Numbered from the stretch's first letter, positions 45,002 to 55,602 are shown. The stretch: 64,000 bases of DNA from VRUE01 sp963747765 (GCA_963747765.1 CAVVGH010000005.1:186001-250000), one strand, 5' to 3'. The notes: generated from the letters alone by a model not told the origin. Numbers and translations are program-made.

Positions 45002-45071
45002 CGTCTGTGCCGACCGCTATGGACGTCTCGACTCCGACAACTCCTGGCAGGAGATCGGGTACGGCTTGCCG

Positions 45072-45938
45072 CTATGTCTGGCCTCGCTTCGCGGCGGTGA
45101 TCAGGAGGCTGGTGGCGAGTTTGGCGCCGATGCCGGCGTAGACGGCGGCGTTGAGGAGCGGGTTGTGCTCGGTGGCGTCGAAGCGGCGGTAGAAGCGGGC
45201 CATGCCGCGGTGGAAGGCGATCTCCTGGCGGGGCGCCCGGCGGCCGCCGCTTGAGCCGCCCTTGACGTGGAGGGCGACGCCGGTGGGCTCGTAGAACACC
45301 TTCCAGCCGGCACGCCAGAAGCGGGCGCACCAATCGAGATCCTCCATGTAGAGCCAGTAGCCCTCGTCGAGCAGGCCCACCTCGCGGATCGCCTCCGCGC
45401 GGCAGAGCATGAAGGCGCCGTTCACGGCGTCGACCTCGCCCGGCTCGTCATCGCCCAGGTGGGTCGCGCGGTACTGGCTGAGCGCGCCCTCCGCGTCCCT
45501 GGAGCGACCGATTCCCGTGAAGTGGGCCAGCGCGCTGAGCGGGGTGGGGAAGGAGCGCTTGCAGGCGTGGTCGAGCTCGCCCGACTCGGTCACCAGCTTC
45601 ACGCCGACCATCCCAATTCGCTCCTCGGAGCGCAGCCGTTGCAGGGCCGCATCGAGCGTTCCCGCATAGACCTCGGTGTCGGGGTTGAGCAGCAGCACCG
45701 CGTCGGCCTCGCAGTCGCGCAGCACGAGGTTGTTGGCGGCCGAGAAGCCGATGTTCTCGCGGCGTATCAGCCGCACCGCCGGGAACTCGCGCTCCACCAT
45801 GTCCGGCGCCCCGTCGGGGCTGCCGCTGTCGACCACTGTCACGCGCGTCGTCCCGCTCGCCGGGTGCTCCTCCAGCGAGCGCAGGCAGCGCCGCAGCAGC
45901 CCTTCGGCGCCGTGGCTGACGACAATTGCCTCAAGCAT
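45072..45938 (-). CDS. GT2 glycosyltransferase (WbbL-type rhamnosyltransferase-like)
   Basis: 288 residues from ATG 45938, preceded by TACAGT at exactly 8 nt. LEAIVVSHGAEGLLRRCLRS, VTVVDSGSPDGA, ENIGFSAANNLVLRDCEADA and VLLLNPDTEVYAGTLDAAL are the GT2 core; DEGYWLYMEDLDWCARFWRA holds the catalytic ED. WbbL-like enzymes add rhamnose from dTDP-rhamnose to a lipid-linked sugar, which fits the adjacent rml operon. The C-terminus has a short hydrophobic helix (AAVYAGIGAKLATSLLI). Confidence 0.83.
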   Translation of the reverse strand: MLEAIVVSHGAEGLLRRCLRSLEEHPASGTTRVTVVDSGSPDGAPDMVEREFPAVRLIRRENIGFSAANNLVLRDCEADAVLLLNPDTEVYAGTLDAALQRLRSEERIGMVGVKLVTESGELDHACKRSFPTPLSALAHFTGIGRSRDAEGALSQYRATHLGDDEPGEVDAVNGAFMLCRAEAIREVGLLDEGYWLYMEDLDWCARFWRAGWKVFYEPTGVALHVKGGSSGGRRAPRQEIAFHRGMARFYRRFDATEHNPLLNAAVYAGIGAKLATSLLITAAKRGQT

Positions 45939-45946
45939 AAGTGCGA

Positions 45947-45952
45947 ACTGTA
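45947..45952 (-). promoter_or_regulatory. -10 box TACAGT for a leaderless transcript
   Basis: TACAGT then 8 nt then the ATG at 45938 of the WbbL-like GT2. Confidence 0.5.
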
Positions 45953-46011
45953 GTCGCGACCTCCAGCTTTGCTCGGGCGCGGAGATCAGGGTTGGGACGC
46001 TGTGGTTCTGG

Positions 46012-47586
46012 CTAACCCTCACCGAAGCCGGCGGCGATCCGCTGGGCGTTCGCCATCACCGTGTAGGTGATCGTCGTCGGTGGCACCGTGGGGAAGACGC
46101 TGGAGTCGACCACGTGCACGCGGTGCAGGCCCGCTGGGCGACCGAGCAGGACCGTCTCCAAATCGGTTGGGTTGGCGCTCATCGGGAAGCTACCGCCTAC
46201 GTGGATCCCGCGCCCCGGTTCCCAGACCTGCAGCAGAGGCCGCAGCGGCACGGCCCGCAACGGTCGGGCAATCGCCCTCAGCCTGCCTAGCATCGCGACG
46301 ACATGCCGATTGACCGTCTCGGCTGAACCGACCGGCAAGAGCTCGAGCGGGGCACTCGAATCGCTTCCCCGCAACTCGGCCTGGATTGCTCGCGAGCGGT
46401 CGGAGTGTAGATAGCCCTGACAGAAGAGAAGCCGCGATAGCAGCGGCTGGGCCTAGCCGCACGGCCACTGGAGACAGCCCAAGGTCGCGGCGCCTCGCGC
46501 ATCATCAGGTCGCTGTAGCCGTACACCTGGATGTGCCCGGACCGTCGCGGATCCTCGCGGTCGTTCAGCTCGATGAAGGCCTGGGCCAGGGTGTTGCCCT
46601 GCTCCTCGACGCTGACACGGCACCCTCTCGAGCGAAGCAGCGGGAACGTGTAGTACTGGGAGTCGCGGAGCTCGACGGTCTCGCCGGCTGCGTCGAGGGA
46701 GTGCAGGAGGAGGCGGGTGGTTGGCAGGACGCCGGCGGCGACAAAGACCCGCTCCGCCCGCATGGACTCTTGTCGACCCGCGCTTCGATACAGCACCTTG
46801 ACCCCACTGGCGCTCTCGTCCAGCCGCTCAACGTAGCTACCAGGGAGGTAGCGGACGCCCCAGCGGGACTGCAGCTCGTTCAAAGCCTGCTCTGCGGACC
46901 AGATCGCCCCGAGTGGGCAGCCGTGCAGGCAGAGCCCGGTGTACTGGCAAGCCTGGCCGGCGGGTCCATCGGCGGTCCTGACGGCGATCCTTGCCCGCCC
47001 CGCCAGAACCCCTTGCTCTTCGAGAGCTGCCGAGCCGCTTTCGAGGTCGGAGAGCAGCGAGCGAATCTGGGCCGTCGGCCGCAGGTCCGTGGAGCTCCCC
47101 CGCGTAAAGAGGAAATTCCACCTCAAGCCGGTCGCGGCGCGCCGCGACCGGCATGAACTCGAGCACCGAGCCGTAGAAGGGTGCCAGGTCCTCAAGTCGC
47201 AGCGGCCAGCCAGCCAGGTCCGTTTCGCGGTAGGGGAGGACGGCCGCGCCCCAGACGGCGCTCAGCCCGCCCCGTCCGAGCGAGGGGGTGAGGCCGACGC
47301 CGCTCCCCGGTGCGGGGGCGCTGGGGTCGCCAGGCGCATAGGGGTGCAGCGACCCGAGCACTGGTTTTGGCGGCAGCTTCGAGTGGCCGACGCTGAACTC
47401 CTGTCGTAGTTCTTCTACCAGCTCGGCCCTCCACTCATCCGGTGGCCGCTCGGACAGCTCGGCATACTTCTGCGACGCTCACTCATCGGGGCTGCGGCCT
47501 GCGTCGAGGACCGTCACCTCGTGCCCGCGTTCTGCCAATGCCCAAGCGGCTGCCATTCCCGCAGGACCGGAGCCGATGACGATCAC
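46012..47586 (-). pseudogene. GMC-family FAD oxidoreductase, disrupted
   Basis: From GTG 47586 (overlapping the upstream stop, GTGA) the protein begins IVIGSGPAGMAAAWALAERG with the FAD-binding GxGxxG and VTVLDAG. An in-frame TGA lies at 47479-47481. Beyond it the same frame continues (ERPPDEWRAELVEELRQEF, GRGGLSAVWGAAVLPYRETD), then slips near 47098, 46468 and 46428. The last piece, VHVVDSSVFPTVPPTTITYT, is the GMC C-terminal signature with the active-site region. One nonsense codon and three slips make a real pseudogene likelier than for its neighbours. GMC enzymes oxidise alcohols; in glycan loci they may oxidise a sugar or lipid. Confidence 0.72.
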
Positions 47587-48488
47587 TGACGCTCCGTTGC
47601 TTTGCTTCGCAGCGAGGCCGGTTCGAAGTGGCGAAACTCTGTCGTGCGGGGTGCCGCACTTGAGCGGAACGGGTCTGGATCGAGCGTTGCGATGCTGAGA
47701 GCGCTGTCCGAGCGTATCGGCGAGGGCAGGTGCAGCATCTCTAGCGTGCGCAGGGGCGCGTAGAGAAGCTGCCATGGCAACCTGAAGAAGAGCCGCGTTC
47801 GCCCGTTGGCCGTGCCGATCGCACGGAGGACTTCACGCAGGCTATGAGGATCGGGTGCGGCTGCCGTCAGTGGCGCCCCCGGCTCCCCCTCAACTCCGGC
47901 GGCGACGAGGGCGATCAGTCTCGCCGCGTCGTCCTGGTGGGCAAGGTAGAGCGGTCGGTCGTCCCCGACCAGGACCGGCACCACGGGTAGGGCCTCGACG
48001 AGTGTTGTCAGCATGCCGACCATGCCGCCTGCACCGAGGCCGTAGAGGAGGCCGGGCCGGACGACGACTGCGCCGTGGTTCTCTGCCAGCGCCTCAGTGT
48101 GGCGCTTGGCCCGCCCATACATCGAGCGCGGATCGCCGCAGCGCTGACGGTGGAGATGTGGACGAGGCGCCCACCCCCGCCGCGGACGCAGATTCAAAGA
48201 GCATCTGGGACCCGCGGAGATTCACGGCCGCGATCTGCGCCCAGGAGCGGGCACCGAAGTCGAGGCGCAGTGGACCAGCGCATCCAGCCTCTCGAGCCGA
48301 TCGGGGGGGATCGGTACCCCGAGCTGGAACGGCTGACGACTCACCCCCAAGAGCCCGGCCGGGCGTCGACCGAGGTTGACCACCTCCCATCCCTGTTTGA
48401 GCAGGGCGGCGCTCACGTGCTGGCCCAGGTAGCCGCTCCCCCCGGTAACCGCGGCACGCCGTCGACGTGTTGGATTGTCTGGGGGCAA
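47583..48488 (-). pseudogene. SDR-type NAD-dependent epimerase, three frameshifts
   Basis: From TTG 48488 (TAAGCT 7 nt upstream) the first frame reads RRRAAVTGGSGYLGQHVSAA and DRLERLDALVHCA. The next frame gives DFGARSWAQIAAVNLRGSQM, a third LVHISTVSAAAIRAR, and a fourth SMYGRAKRHTEALAENHGAV to the stop at 47583. Joined, the pieces make a normal SDR of about 300 residues with the Ser and YxxxK (YGRAK) catalytic residues still present. The pair with the GMC gene looks like one operon that has decayed or is badly sequenced. Substrate unknown. Confidence 0.7.
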
Positions 48489-48546
48489 CGTTGCTAGCTT
48501 ATTCAGAGGATCCAGGGGCAAGTCGGCGGCCGCTGGACACGGCGCA

Positions 48547-49754
48547 ATGGCAGACTCCCAAACCGCACAGAGCAGCGGAGAGTTTGCTTCGGCGATCGGC
48601 GAGCTGCACGAATGCGAGGTTTCGATTGTGATGCCGTGCCTCAACGAGGCCGAGTCCCTCGAACACTGCCTGCAGCAGGCTCGGAAGGGTCTTGAGGCCG
48701 GTGGTCTGGACGGGGAGATCGTGGTTGCCGACAACGGCAGCGAAGACGGGTCCCAGGAGATCGCCCGCCGGTTCGGCGCCCGCGTCGTCGATGTTGAGCG
48801 CAAGGGCTACGGCGCGGCTCTCTTGGGAGGTTTCGAGGCCGCCCGCGGCAGGTTCGTGATCATGGGCGATGCCGACGGAAGCTATGACTTCGGCAAGGTA
48901 ATGCCGTTCATCGAACGTCTGCGGTCCGGGGACGACTTGGTCATGGGCAACCGCTTCGCCGGCGGGATCGCTAGCGGCGCGATGCCGCCGCTGAACCGGT
49001 ACCTTGGGAACCCAGTGCTCAGCTTCATCGGGCGCCTGTTGTTCAAAACCGATGCGCGCGATTTCCACTGCGGGCTGCGCGCATTCCGGCGCGACGCGAT
49101 CGAGCGGCTGCACCTACAAACCACCGGCATGGAGTTCGCCAGTGAGATGGTCGTCAAGGCGACCCTCAACGACCTGAATATCTCCGAGGTGCCCACCACG
49201 CTCTCGCCGGATTTGCGGAGCCGCGAGCCGCACCTGCGACGCTGGAGCGACGGCTGGCGCCATCTGCGCTTCCTGCTGATGTTCAGTCCGCGCTGGCTCT
49301 TTCTCTACCCGGGCCTGGCGCTGATGCTCCTCGGGGTGGCGATGACCGCGGCGCTGCTGCCGGGACAGCTCGACTTGTACGGGGTTCAGTTCGACGTGCA
49401 CACCCTGGTTTACGCGAGCGCGATGATCGTGATCGGTTACCAGGCGATTCTCTTCTCGGTGTTCGCGCGCGTCTACGCGATGACCGCAGGCTTCCTGCCG
49501 AGAAGGTCGTGGATCGAGGAGATGGCCGACCGCTGGAGCCTGGAGACCGGAGTGCTGATTGGTGTGGCCCTGATGCTGGCGGGGCTGGCAATGTCGGTCA
49601 TCGCCCTCGCTGTATGGGGCGGCTCGGGCTTCGAGCAGCTCCAATATCGCGATACTCTACGGATCGTCGTTCCTGCGACCACGCTGCTGATGCTCGGCGT
49701 ACAGACGGTGCTCGCTAGCTTTTTCTTTCGATCTTGGGGATGGAACACTCTTAG
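48547..49754 (+). CDS. GT2 glycosyltransferase, DPM1-like with C-terminal membrane helices
   Basis: From ATG 48547. VSIVMPCLNEAESLEHCLQQ, IVVADNGSEDGSQEIARRFG and the metal motif MGDADGSYDFGKVMPFIERL belong to the DPM1/DPG-synthase group; KTDARDFHCGLRAFRRDAIE is also typical. Four helices follow (from LFLYPGLALMLLGVAMTAAL). As read, the frame continues to 49911 with a basic tail overlapping the next gene. A slip in the T/C run at 49720-49729 instead gives the usual end SFFSILGMEHS and a stop at 49754, which I take as the true end. Probably makes a polyprenyl-phosphate sugar. Confidence 0.8.
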
Positions 49755-49813
49755 CGGAGTTGGATCGCTCACTCACAGAAGCGAGATGAGATGGAGAGTT
49801 GTGGCGCTGGCGA

Positions 49814-51357
49814 TCAGCCGTGCGCTGGCGCCGCGGTCGAGGCTTGCGCTCGGCGACGCCCTCGCTCCAGCCGCCACATCGAGAGAAGGGCGATGGAGGC
49901 GCCCGCCGTGATCGGGCCGGCGATCGGGACGATGTAGCGGCCCGTGTACCACGCGCCGAACGCCGACAGCACAAGCATTGCAAGCGCGCCCACGCCGAAC
50001 AGCAGCACGCCGATACGCAGGCGTCGGTCTCCGACCAGCAGCCCGAGGGCGGTCAGCAGCGAGCAGAGTGTGAGCAGCGTTGCTCCGAAGCGGAACGGGT
50101 GCTCGTAGTCCATGAGGAATCGGGTCCCTCTGGGGGACTCATGCACGGAGAAGCGGTCGAAGAACGACTCCATGCGGCTCCTGATCTGAACGAGCGTGAC
50201 CGGGTCCACGACCCGGGTCCAGTGGAGCTCGGTGCTCAAGTCCGGGCTGGCGTACGGCGGTGGGTTGTGGCGCGTGTCCGGCACGAAGTAGGTCCTGATA
50301 TCTCGAAAGACGGTGCGTGCGTATTCCAGCGGCTCGTGCTCAATCACCTGGATCGCGAACGCCATCAGCTTGCCGTCCTGCACGCCGAGACGCCCGAACG
50401 TCCGCACCGCTGGCGCTTCCGGCATGAAGATGTACCAGTCGTTGCCAACCCGTCCGCCTGGCGGATTCGGGTAGCAGAGCGCCTCCGTACCTTCTGGCGG
50501 TGTGAACTGGCTGCAGTCCGCGAACGGTGCCACGCGACCGTACAGACGCCAACCGGTTGACGGACCAACCGCGAACCGCCCGTTCGCCACGTCGTTTACG
50601 ACGGCGTATGCGAGCAGGATCGCGACGGCGCTTGCGAGTACCACGCCAGGTGCCGCCAGTCGTTCGCGCCACGGCCGCGGGTGCGCGAGGAGCAGCGCCA
50701 GGAGCAGCACGGGGATAAGGAAGACGCCATCGGTTCGGACGATCACCGCGATCCCCGTGAGTGCTCCAGCGGCGGCTGGCCAGCGCCACCATGGGTCACA
50801 CATCTCGATTGCGCGGACCTCGCAGTACAGTGCGCCGGCAAGGAAGAGGCTGAACAGCGTCTCGGCCATGATGCTCTGCTCAGGAAGATCTGGTCGGGGT
50901 TCAGCAGCAATACGCCAGCCGGGATCAGTCCCGGCCAAGGCGAGCGCGTGAGACGGCGGACCGCGACGTACAGCAGCAGCGCAGTGACAACTCCCAGCGC
51001 GTGCTGGAGCACAGTTACAACTGCGATCTGATGGCTGACCAGCCCAAGCGCCGCGAGGAAAATCGAATATCCAGCTGGGTGCTGGGGGTTGCCGAGGACG
51101 TCTATCTGCGCGTACTTGGCATATGCGGTTGCGTCAGCGAGGTTCGTCACCACTGGCCAATAGGCGGCCAGCGCAACGACTCGTAGCGTCACTCCCGCGG
51201 CGAGCAGGGTGGCCAGAACCCATTGCGCCGGCGAAAGCCGGCGCAATATCGCGAGCGCCCAAGAGCGCCTCACGCGTTTGTCAGCCGGCAGCGCGGGAGC
51301 GTCGTCAGCACCCGCACCCCGTCCGCGGTCAGCTTCTTGTCCCTGTCTGGACTGCAC
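49814..51357 (-). CDS. polytopic membrane protein, GT-C (GT39/ArnT-like), one frameshift
   Basis: The first part from GTG 51357 reads LSPAQWVLATLLAAGVTLRV, TNLADATAYAKYAQIDVLGN and QHPAGYSIFLAALGL, the first loop of ArnT/GT39-type enzymes with its Asp. After LLLNPDQIFL a missing G (about 50881-50884) shifts the frame; the next frame continues EQSIMAETLFSLFLAGALYC, an expected family motif. Helices and a long extracytoplasmic domain (SQFTPPEGTEALCYPNPPGG, TRHNPPPYASPDLS) follow, then three more helices. Rejoined length about 515. It should transfer a sugar from a lipid donor outside the membrane; the convergent DPM1-like GT2 is a candidate donor maker. Confidence 0.75.
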
Positions 51358-51655
51358 GCGCTGTGGTGTGCTGGTCCCTCATATGCCTCCTCGCCACGCC
51401 GGAGTAGGTGCGCCGGTATACCCTGTCCGGTCAATTGCCAGCGCCTAGCAGACAGGTTGTCCCGGACGTCAGGATCGACAGTCCTTCTTGGCAGTACGGA
51501 CCCCGGCACGGGGGCGGCATTCTAACCGCTGCTCACTAATGTCAGCCCTATCGTTCGGGACCCCCCTGACGTGCACCACGGTCCCGGGCGATAAATCGCC
51601 GCAAGTGCGTGGATACGGCTCCAACGCAGGATCTTGCCTCGCATCGACTGTAATA
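51358..51655. other. intergenic stretch, no gene seen
   Basis: Separates the divergent GT-C-like and SDR genes. I see no family-like frame. No TANNNT box stands at 7-9 nt from the ATG at 51656, unlike many other starts. Confidence 0.35.
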
Positions 51656-52699
51656 ATGGCGACCTTGTCAGATCCACTTCAGCCTACGCCGCAGGGGGCC
51701 GCGACTGGCGAGCGCTCAGGGTCTCCACAGCCGAGCCTCGTCGTAGGCGGTGGCCTGCTGGGCTCGCACCTCGCTTTCCAGCTTGCCGCTGCCGGTCGCC
51801 CGACGACCGTCTTCAGTCGCACATTCAATCCGCTTCTCCTCGCCCGCGCGCCCGACTGCGGCATCCGGCTTGTGGAGGGCGCAGTTACGCTCTCTGGAAC
51901 GCTCGCTGACGAGGTGGATGCCGCCGATGTCGTCTTTTACACGGCCGGGTCGAGCACGCCGGGAACAGCAGATCGTGATCCTGCCGCGTCACTTGTCGGT
52001 TCGGTCGCGCCCGCGGTTACCGTGCTCGAGTTGGTTCGGCGTGCGGGGAAGGGGCGGGTCGTCCTAGCGTCATCTGGGGGCACGGTGTACGGTTGCCCGA
52101 CGACGTTTCCGACGCCTGAGGACGCACCGCTGGAGCCAATTTCGGTCCACGGCCTCAACGCCGTCGCGATGGAGCGCTACGCACAGTTCTTCGCCGACCG
52201 GCACTCGCTCGACGTCGTGGTGCTGCGGTACTCGAACCTTTACGGTCCCGGTCAGCTCGCGCATCACAGCCAGGGCGTCGTTGCCGCTTGGTGCCGGGCG
52301 ATCATGGCTGGACAGCCAATCGCCCTATTCGGCGACGGCTCGGTGCGCCGTGACTTTGTCTACGTGGAGGACGCGGCCGCGGCGACGCTTCTCGCCGCCT
52401 CGAACCACGCTGCGCACGGCGCCTACAACGTCGGCAGCGGCCGCGCCGCATCGCTTCGCGAGGTGCTCGATGTCATCGAAGAGGTCGTTGATCGACCGGT
52501 CGTTGTGGAGACCGAGGAAGCCCGCGGGATGGATGTGCCGATCGTCGAGCTCGACTCCTCGCGGATCCATGCGCTCACTGGCTGGGCGCCGACCACAGAC
52601 TTAAGCGACGGTATCGCGGCTAGCTGGGCCTGGCTGCGGGAATTGGACGTTGGCATCGCAGAGCGGGTACCAAGCGGCGGGGCCTCGCGGTCTCGGTAG
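51656..52699 (+). CDS. SDR epimerase-like protein without the usual catalytic Tyr/Lys
   Basis: 347 residues from ATG 51656. LVVGGGLLGSHLAFQLAAAG replaces the usual GxxGxxG. ASSGGTVYG (Ser), RYSNLYGPGQLAHHSQGVVA, RRDFVYVEDAAAATLLAA and YNVGSGRAASLREVLDVI are well kept. At the YxxxK site the sequence is SVHGLNAVAMERY where relatives have S-x-Y-G-x-S-K-L-x-x-E: Tyr is His and Lys is Ala. The frame is open and the rest conserved, so the change is probably not simple decay. It may bind a nucleotide sugar without classic redox chemistry. It precedes the broken methyltransferase by 22 bp. Confidence 0.75.
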   Translation: MATLSDPLQPTPQGAATGERSGSPQPSLVVGGGLLGSHLAFQLAAAGRPTTVFSRTFNPLLLARAPDCGIRLVEGAVTLSGTLADEVDAADVVFYTAGSSTPGTADRDPAASLVGSVAPAVTVLELVRRAGKGRVVLASSGGTVYGCPTTFPTPEDAPLEPISVHGLNAVAMERYAQFFADRHSLDVVVLRYSNLYGPGQLAHHSQGVVAAWCRAIMAGQPIALFGDGSVRRDFVYVEDAAAATLLAASNHAAHGAYNVGSGRAASLREVLDVIEEVVDRPVVVETEEARGMDVPIVELDSSRIHALTGWAPTTDLSDGIAASWAWLRELDVGIAERVPSGGASRSR

Positions 52700-52721
52700 G
52701 CAAAGCGAGCCCGGAGGCGAC

Positions 52722-53586
52722 GTGGAAATCTTAAGTGACTCTGTCTGGCAGATGACGTTGGGCGAGCGGGCGGCGATGGAGGGTGTGCTCGCCCAGCGCA
52801 AGCCGCGGCTTGCGATTGGGATCGGAACCGCCGCAGGTGGCAGTCTGCAGCGGGTGGAGGCAGGCGCGGGGGAGGTGCACGCCTATGAGCTACGTTACTA
52901 CGCACGCGATCGCCGAGGATATGCCGAACGTCACTTTCCGCACTGGGAGATTCACACGAACTTCTGCCCGACACTCTGAGCGAGTTCGCCGAGGAAGATC
53001 GAAATATCGACTTCGCGCTGGACGATGGCGACCACTCTGGGGATGGCGCCCGGCGCGATCTGGATGATCTGCTCTCGTCCTCCGCTGTCGCTGACACGAT
53101 CGTCCTCATCCACGACATCGCGAACGAGCAGGTCCGCTCAGGTGTGGATGCCGTCCGATACACCGCCTATCCGAAGGTGGCGCATGTCAATCTCGACTTC
53201 GTGCCGGGGTACATGTTTCGGGATCCGGATCGTGGGCACGAGCCTGGGGCGGGCTTGGCCTTGTCATAGTCGATGCGACGCGGACCGCTTACTTCCCGGC
53301 CGTGCCGGTCATCGAGAACCGCTACTACGCGGCAGGCCACCTCTATCCGCAGGTGCGCGACCTGGTGGTCGCCCGTGAGCGCGCCGAGCCGACCTCCCCC
53401 GCGGAGGTCCGCGAGCAGCGCGCGCTCGCCGAGGAGTTGGCTAAGGTCCGCGAGGAGCGCGAGCACTACCGGCACCTGTCCGACACCGTGACCGGTTCGC
53501 TCAGCTGGAAGATCACTGCGCCGATGCGGGCGGCCATGCACAGAGCGCGCCGCTCCGCGAAGAAGGCTCCCGACAGCGGGTCGTAG
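52722..53586 (+). pseudogene. SAM methyltransferase, paralogue of the 1-560 gene, three frameshifts
   Basis: From GTG 52722, SVWQMTLGERAAMEGVLAQR and AIGIGTAAGGSLQRVE hold motif I. The frame then slips before IAEDMPNVTF, again before DSHELLPDTLSEF (about 52948) and again near 53245. The middle piece has DFALDDGDHSGDGARRDLDD, equivalent to VDGDHSADGARRDMED in the partial gene at the left edge. The last frame reads GLGLVIVDATRTAYFP, a coiled coil and the tail SLSWKITAPMRAAMHRARR. All parts of an about 288-residue enzyme are there, so either recent decay or indel errors. The left-edge gene shows what the intact version looks like. Confidence 0.72.
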
Positions 53587-53589
53587 CTC

Positions 53590-55602
53590 ATGGCTGACGC
53601 GCGCACCCATCGCTTCGCGCTCGTCTCGCGCGAGGTATATCCGTTTGACGGTGGGGGGATCGGCGAGTACATCGCCTCGTGCTCGCGGCTGCTTGCCACG
53701 CTCGGTGAGGTGACGATATTCACCTCGAGCAAGCACGAGGAGTCGTTCCGCACCATGATGGCGGACGGCGATCCGCGCATGTCACCGCCCGGCGTTCAGG
53801 TGGCGTTCGTTCCGGAGCCGGAGCCCGGCGACCTCGCTGGCTACTTCTCGCCGCTCCACCTCTACAGCGCGCGCGTGCTCGAGGCCCTTCGGCGCCACTA
53901 CGGACGTCATGGACCCAGCCTCGTGGAGTTCTCCGACTACCTCGGCGAGGGCGCGATCACGGCGCAAGCGCGACGCGCTGGGGACCCGATGCTCCGGGCA
54001 ACCAGAGTCGGCGTGCGCCTCCACACGACGGCCGAGGTCTGTGCGGTGCTCGACGGCTACGCCGCCACGAGCTTCGAGGGGCGGGTGACCTACGACCTTG
54101 AGCGGATCGCGCTGCGCGACGCCGATGCTGTGCTGTGGCCGGGGGGCGACACGCTCGGTTTCTACAAGCGCTTCTACGGATCGGCACTGGGTCCCCCATG
54201 GCAGATCCGCAACCCGTTCACGGCACCGGAAAACGCAAGCCACGCCGAGCAGCCGCGCGACGCTCAGACCTCCCTTCGTCTGCTCTACCTCGGGCGGCTT
54301 GAGCGGCGAAAGGGGGTCCAGAACCTGTTGCGGGCCGTCTCCTCAATCGAGAGCGACGACCTCCGTCTCACGCTGCTTGGCGGGGACACCGACACGGGGC
54401 CGCTTAGCACCTCGATGCGAGCGCAGCTCGAACTGCTCGCCGGCGGCGACTCGCGGATCGAGTTCCTCGATGCGGTGCCGCGTCCCGAGGTTCCCGAGGT
54501 GATCCGCGCCCACGACGCCGTCGTGCTCCCCTCATTGTGGGAGGCATGGCCATACGTGGGACTTGAGACTCTGCGACTCAACCGGCCGCTACTCACCACG
54601 CCGACCGGGGGTTTCACTGAGATGGTCCGCCCCGACGTCAACGGGTGGCGTACCGACGACGTGGGCGCAGAGCATCTCGCCAGGCTCATCGAACGGCTGA
54701 TGATCGATCGCGACGCGGTCGAACGGCCACGGTTGGAGGAGCTGCCGACGATGACGTTCGCGGAGCTCACCGATGCGACGAAGATTCTCGGTGCTTACGA
54801 GTCGATTCTGCGCGAGCCAGCGCGGTGGGATGTGCCCGGCGCGCCTGCGCGACCTCGTGCGGACGCTCGCCGGCGGGCGGCTGTCGAACCGGCAAAGCCC
54901 CCACTCGTGTCGGTGGTGATTCCGTACTACCGTCTTCATGAGCACGTCGAGGAAACGGTCGAGTCGGTCTTTGCTCAGACGCATCCTCGCCTTGAGGTAA
55001 TCATCGTCAACGACGGGTCGTTCTTCGACGCTGACTGGGTCCTCGGTGAACTCGCCACCCGCTATCCACTTGCCGTGCTCACGCAGACGAATGCCGGGCT
55101 TGGCGCCGCACGCAACTTCGGAATCTCCCAGTCGCGTGGACGGTACATCGTTCCATTGGACCCTGACGACTTGCTCGAGCCCACCTACGTCGAGCGCGGT
55201 GTGACGCTCCTGGAGTCCCAGCCCGACCTGGCCTACGCGACGACGTGGTCGCGCTACATCGACGAGGATGGCATGGAATTTGATCCGCCAGACCAGGGCT
55301 ACCAACCATTGGGCAACATGACCGAGCTTGTCCGGGTCACGAACGTTGCCGGGGTCGCCACTTCCGTCATCCGGCGGCACCTCTTCGATTTGGGCTTTGC
55401 GTACAGCCAAGACCTCACCAGCTTCGAGGACTGGAGCCTCTACCGTGACCTCGGCGAGAACGGGTATGAGGGCATCGTCATTCCCGAGCGACTGTTTCGG
55501 TACCGCATCCGCCCCAAGTCGATGCTCCGCGAGATGGGAGCGCCGCAGCAAGGCCAGATGGGCGAGATGACACGCACCGAGGGAAGGACCAAATGGACGT
55601 AG
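53590..55602 (+). CDS. GT4-GT2 two-domain glycosyltransferase
   Basis: 670 residues. Residues 1-400 are GT4: FALVSREVYPFDGGGIGEYI, LLYLGRLERRKGVQNLLRAV, and VVLPSLWEAWPYVGLETLRL with the catalytic Glu pair. Residues 435-660 are GT2: PLVSVVIPYYRLHEHVEETV, IIVNDGSFFDADWV, IVPLDPDDLLEPTYVERGV and SFEDWSLYRDLGENGYEGIV. The same order of domains occurs in the 1211-residue protein at 22392, without its extra C-terminal region. It starts 3 bp after the broken methyltransferase, and the next methyltransferase's original ATG (55594) lies inside its 3' end. Confidence 0.87.
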   Translation: MADARTHRFALVSREVYPFDGGGIGEYIASCSRLLATLGEVTIFTSSKHEESFRTMMADGDPRMSPPGVQVAFVPEPEPGDLAGYFSPLHLYSARVLEALRRHYGRHGPSLVEFSDYLGEGAITAQARRAGDPMLRATRVGVRLHTTAEVCAVLDGYAATSFEGRVTYDLERIALRDADAVLWPGGDTLGFYKRFYGSALGPPWQIRNPFTAPENASHAEQPRDAQTSLRLLYLGRLERRKGVQNLLRAVSSIESDDLRLTLLGGDTDTGPLSTSMRAQLELLAGGDSRIEFLDAVPRPEVPEVIRAHDAVVLPSLWEAWPYVGLETLRLNRPLLTTPTGGFTEMVRPDVNGWRTDDVGAEHLARLIERLMIDRDAVERPRLEELPTMTFAELTDATKILGAYESILREPARWDVPGAPARPRADARRRAAVEPAKPPLVSVVIPYYRLHEHVEETVESVFAQTHPRLEVIIVNDGSFFDADWVLGELATRYPLAVLTQTNAGLGAARNFGISQSRGRYIVPLDPDDLLEPTYVERGVTLLESQPDLAYATTWSRYIDEDGMEFDPPDQGYQPLGNMTELVRVTNVAGVATSVIRRHLFDLGFAYSQDLTSFEDWSLYRDLGENGYEGIVIPERLFRYRIRPKSMLREMGAPQQGQMGEMTRTEGRTKWT

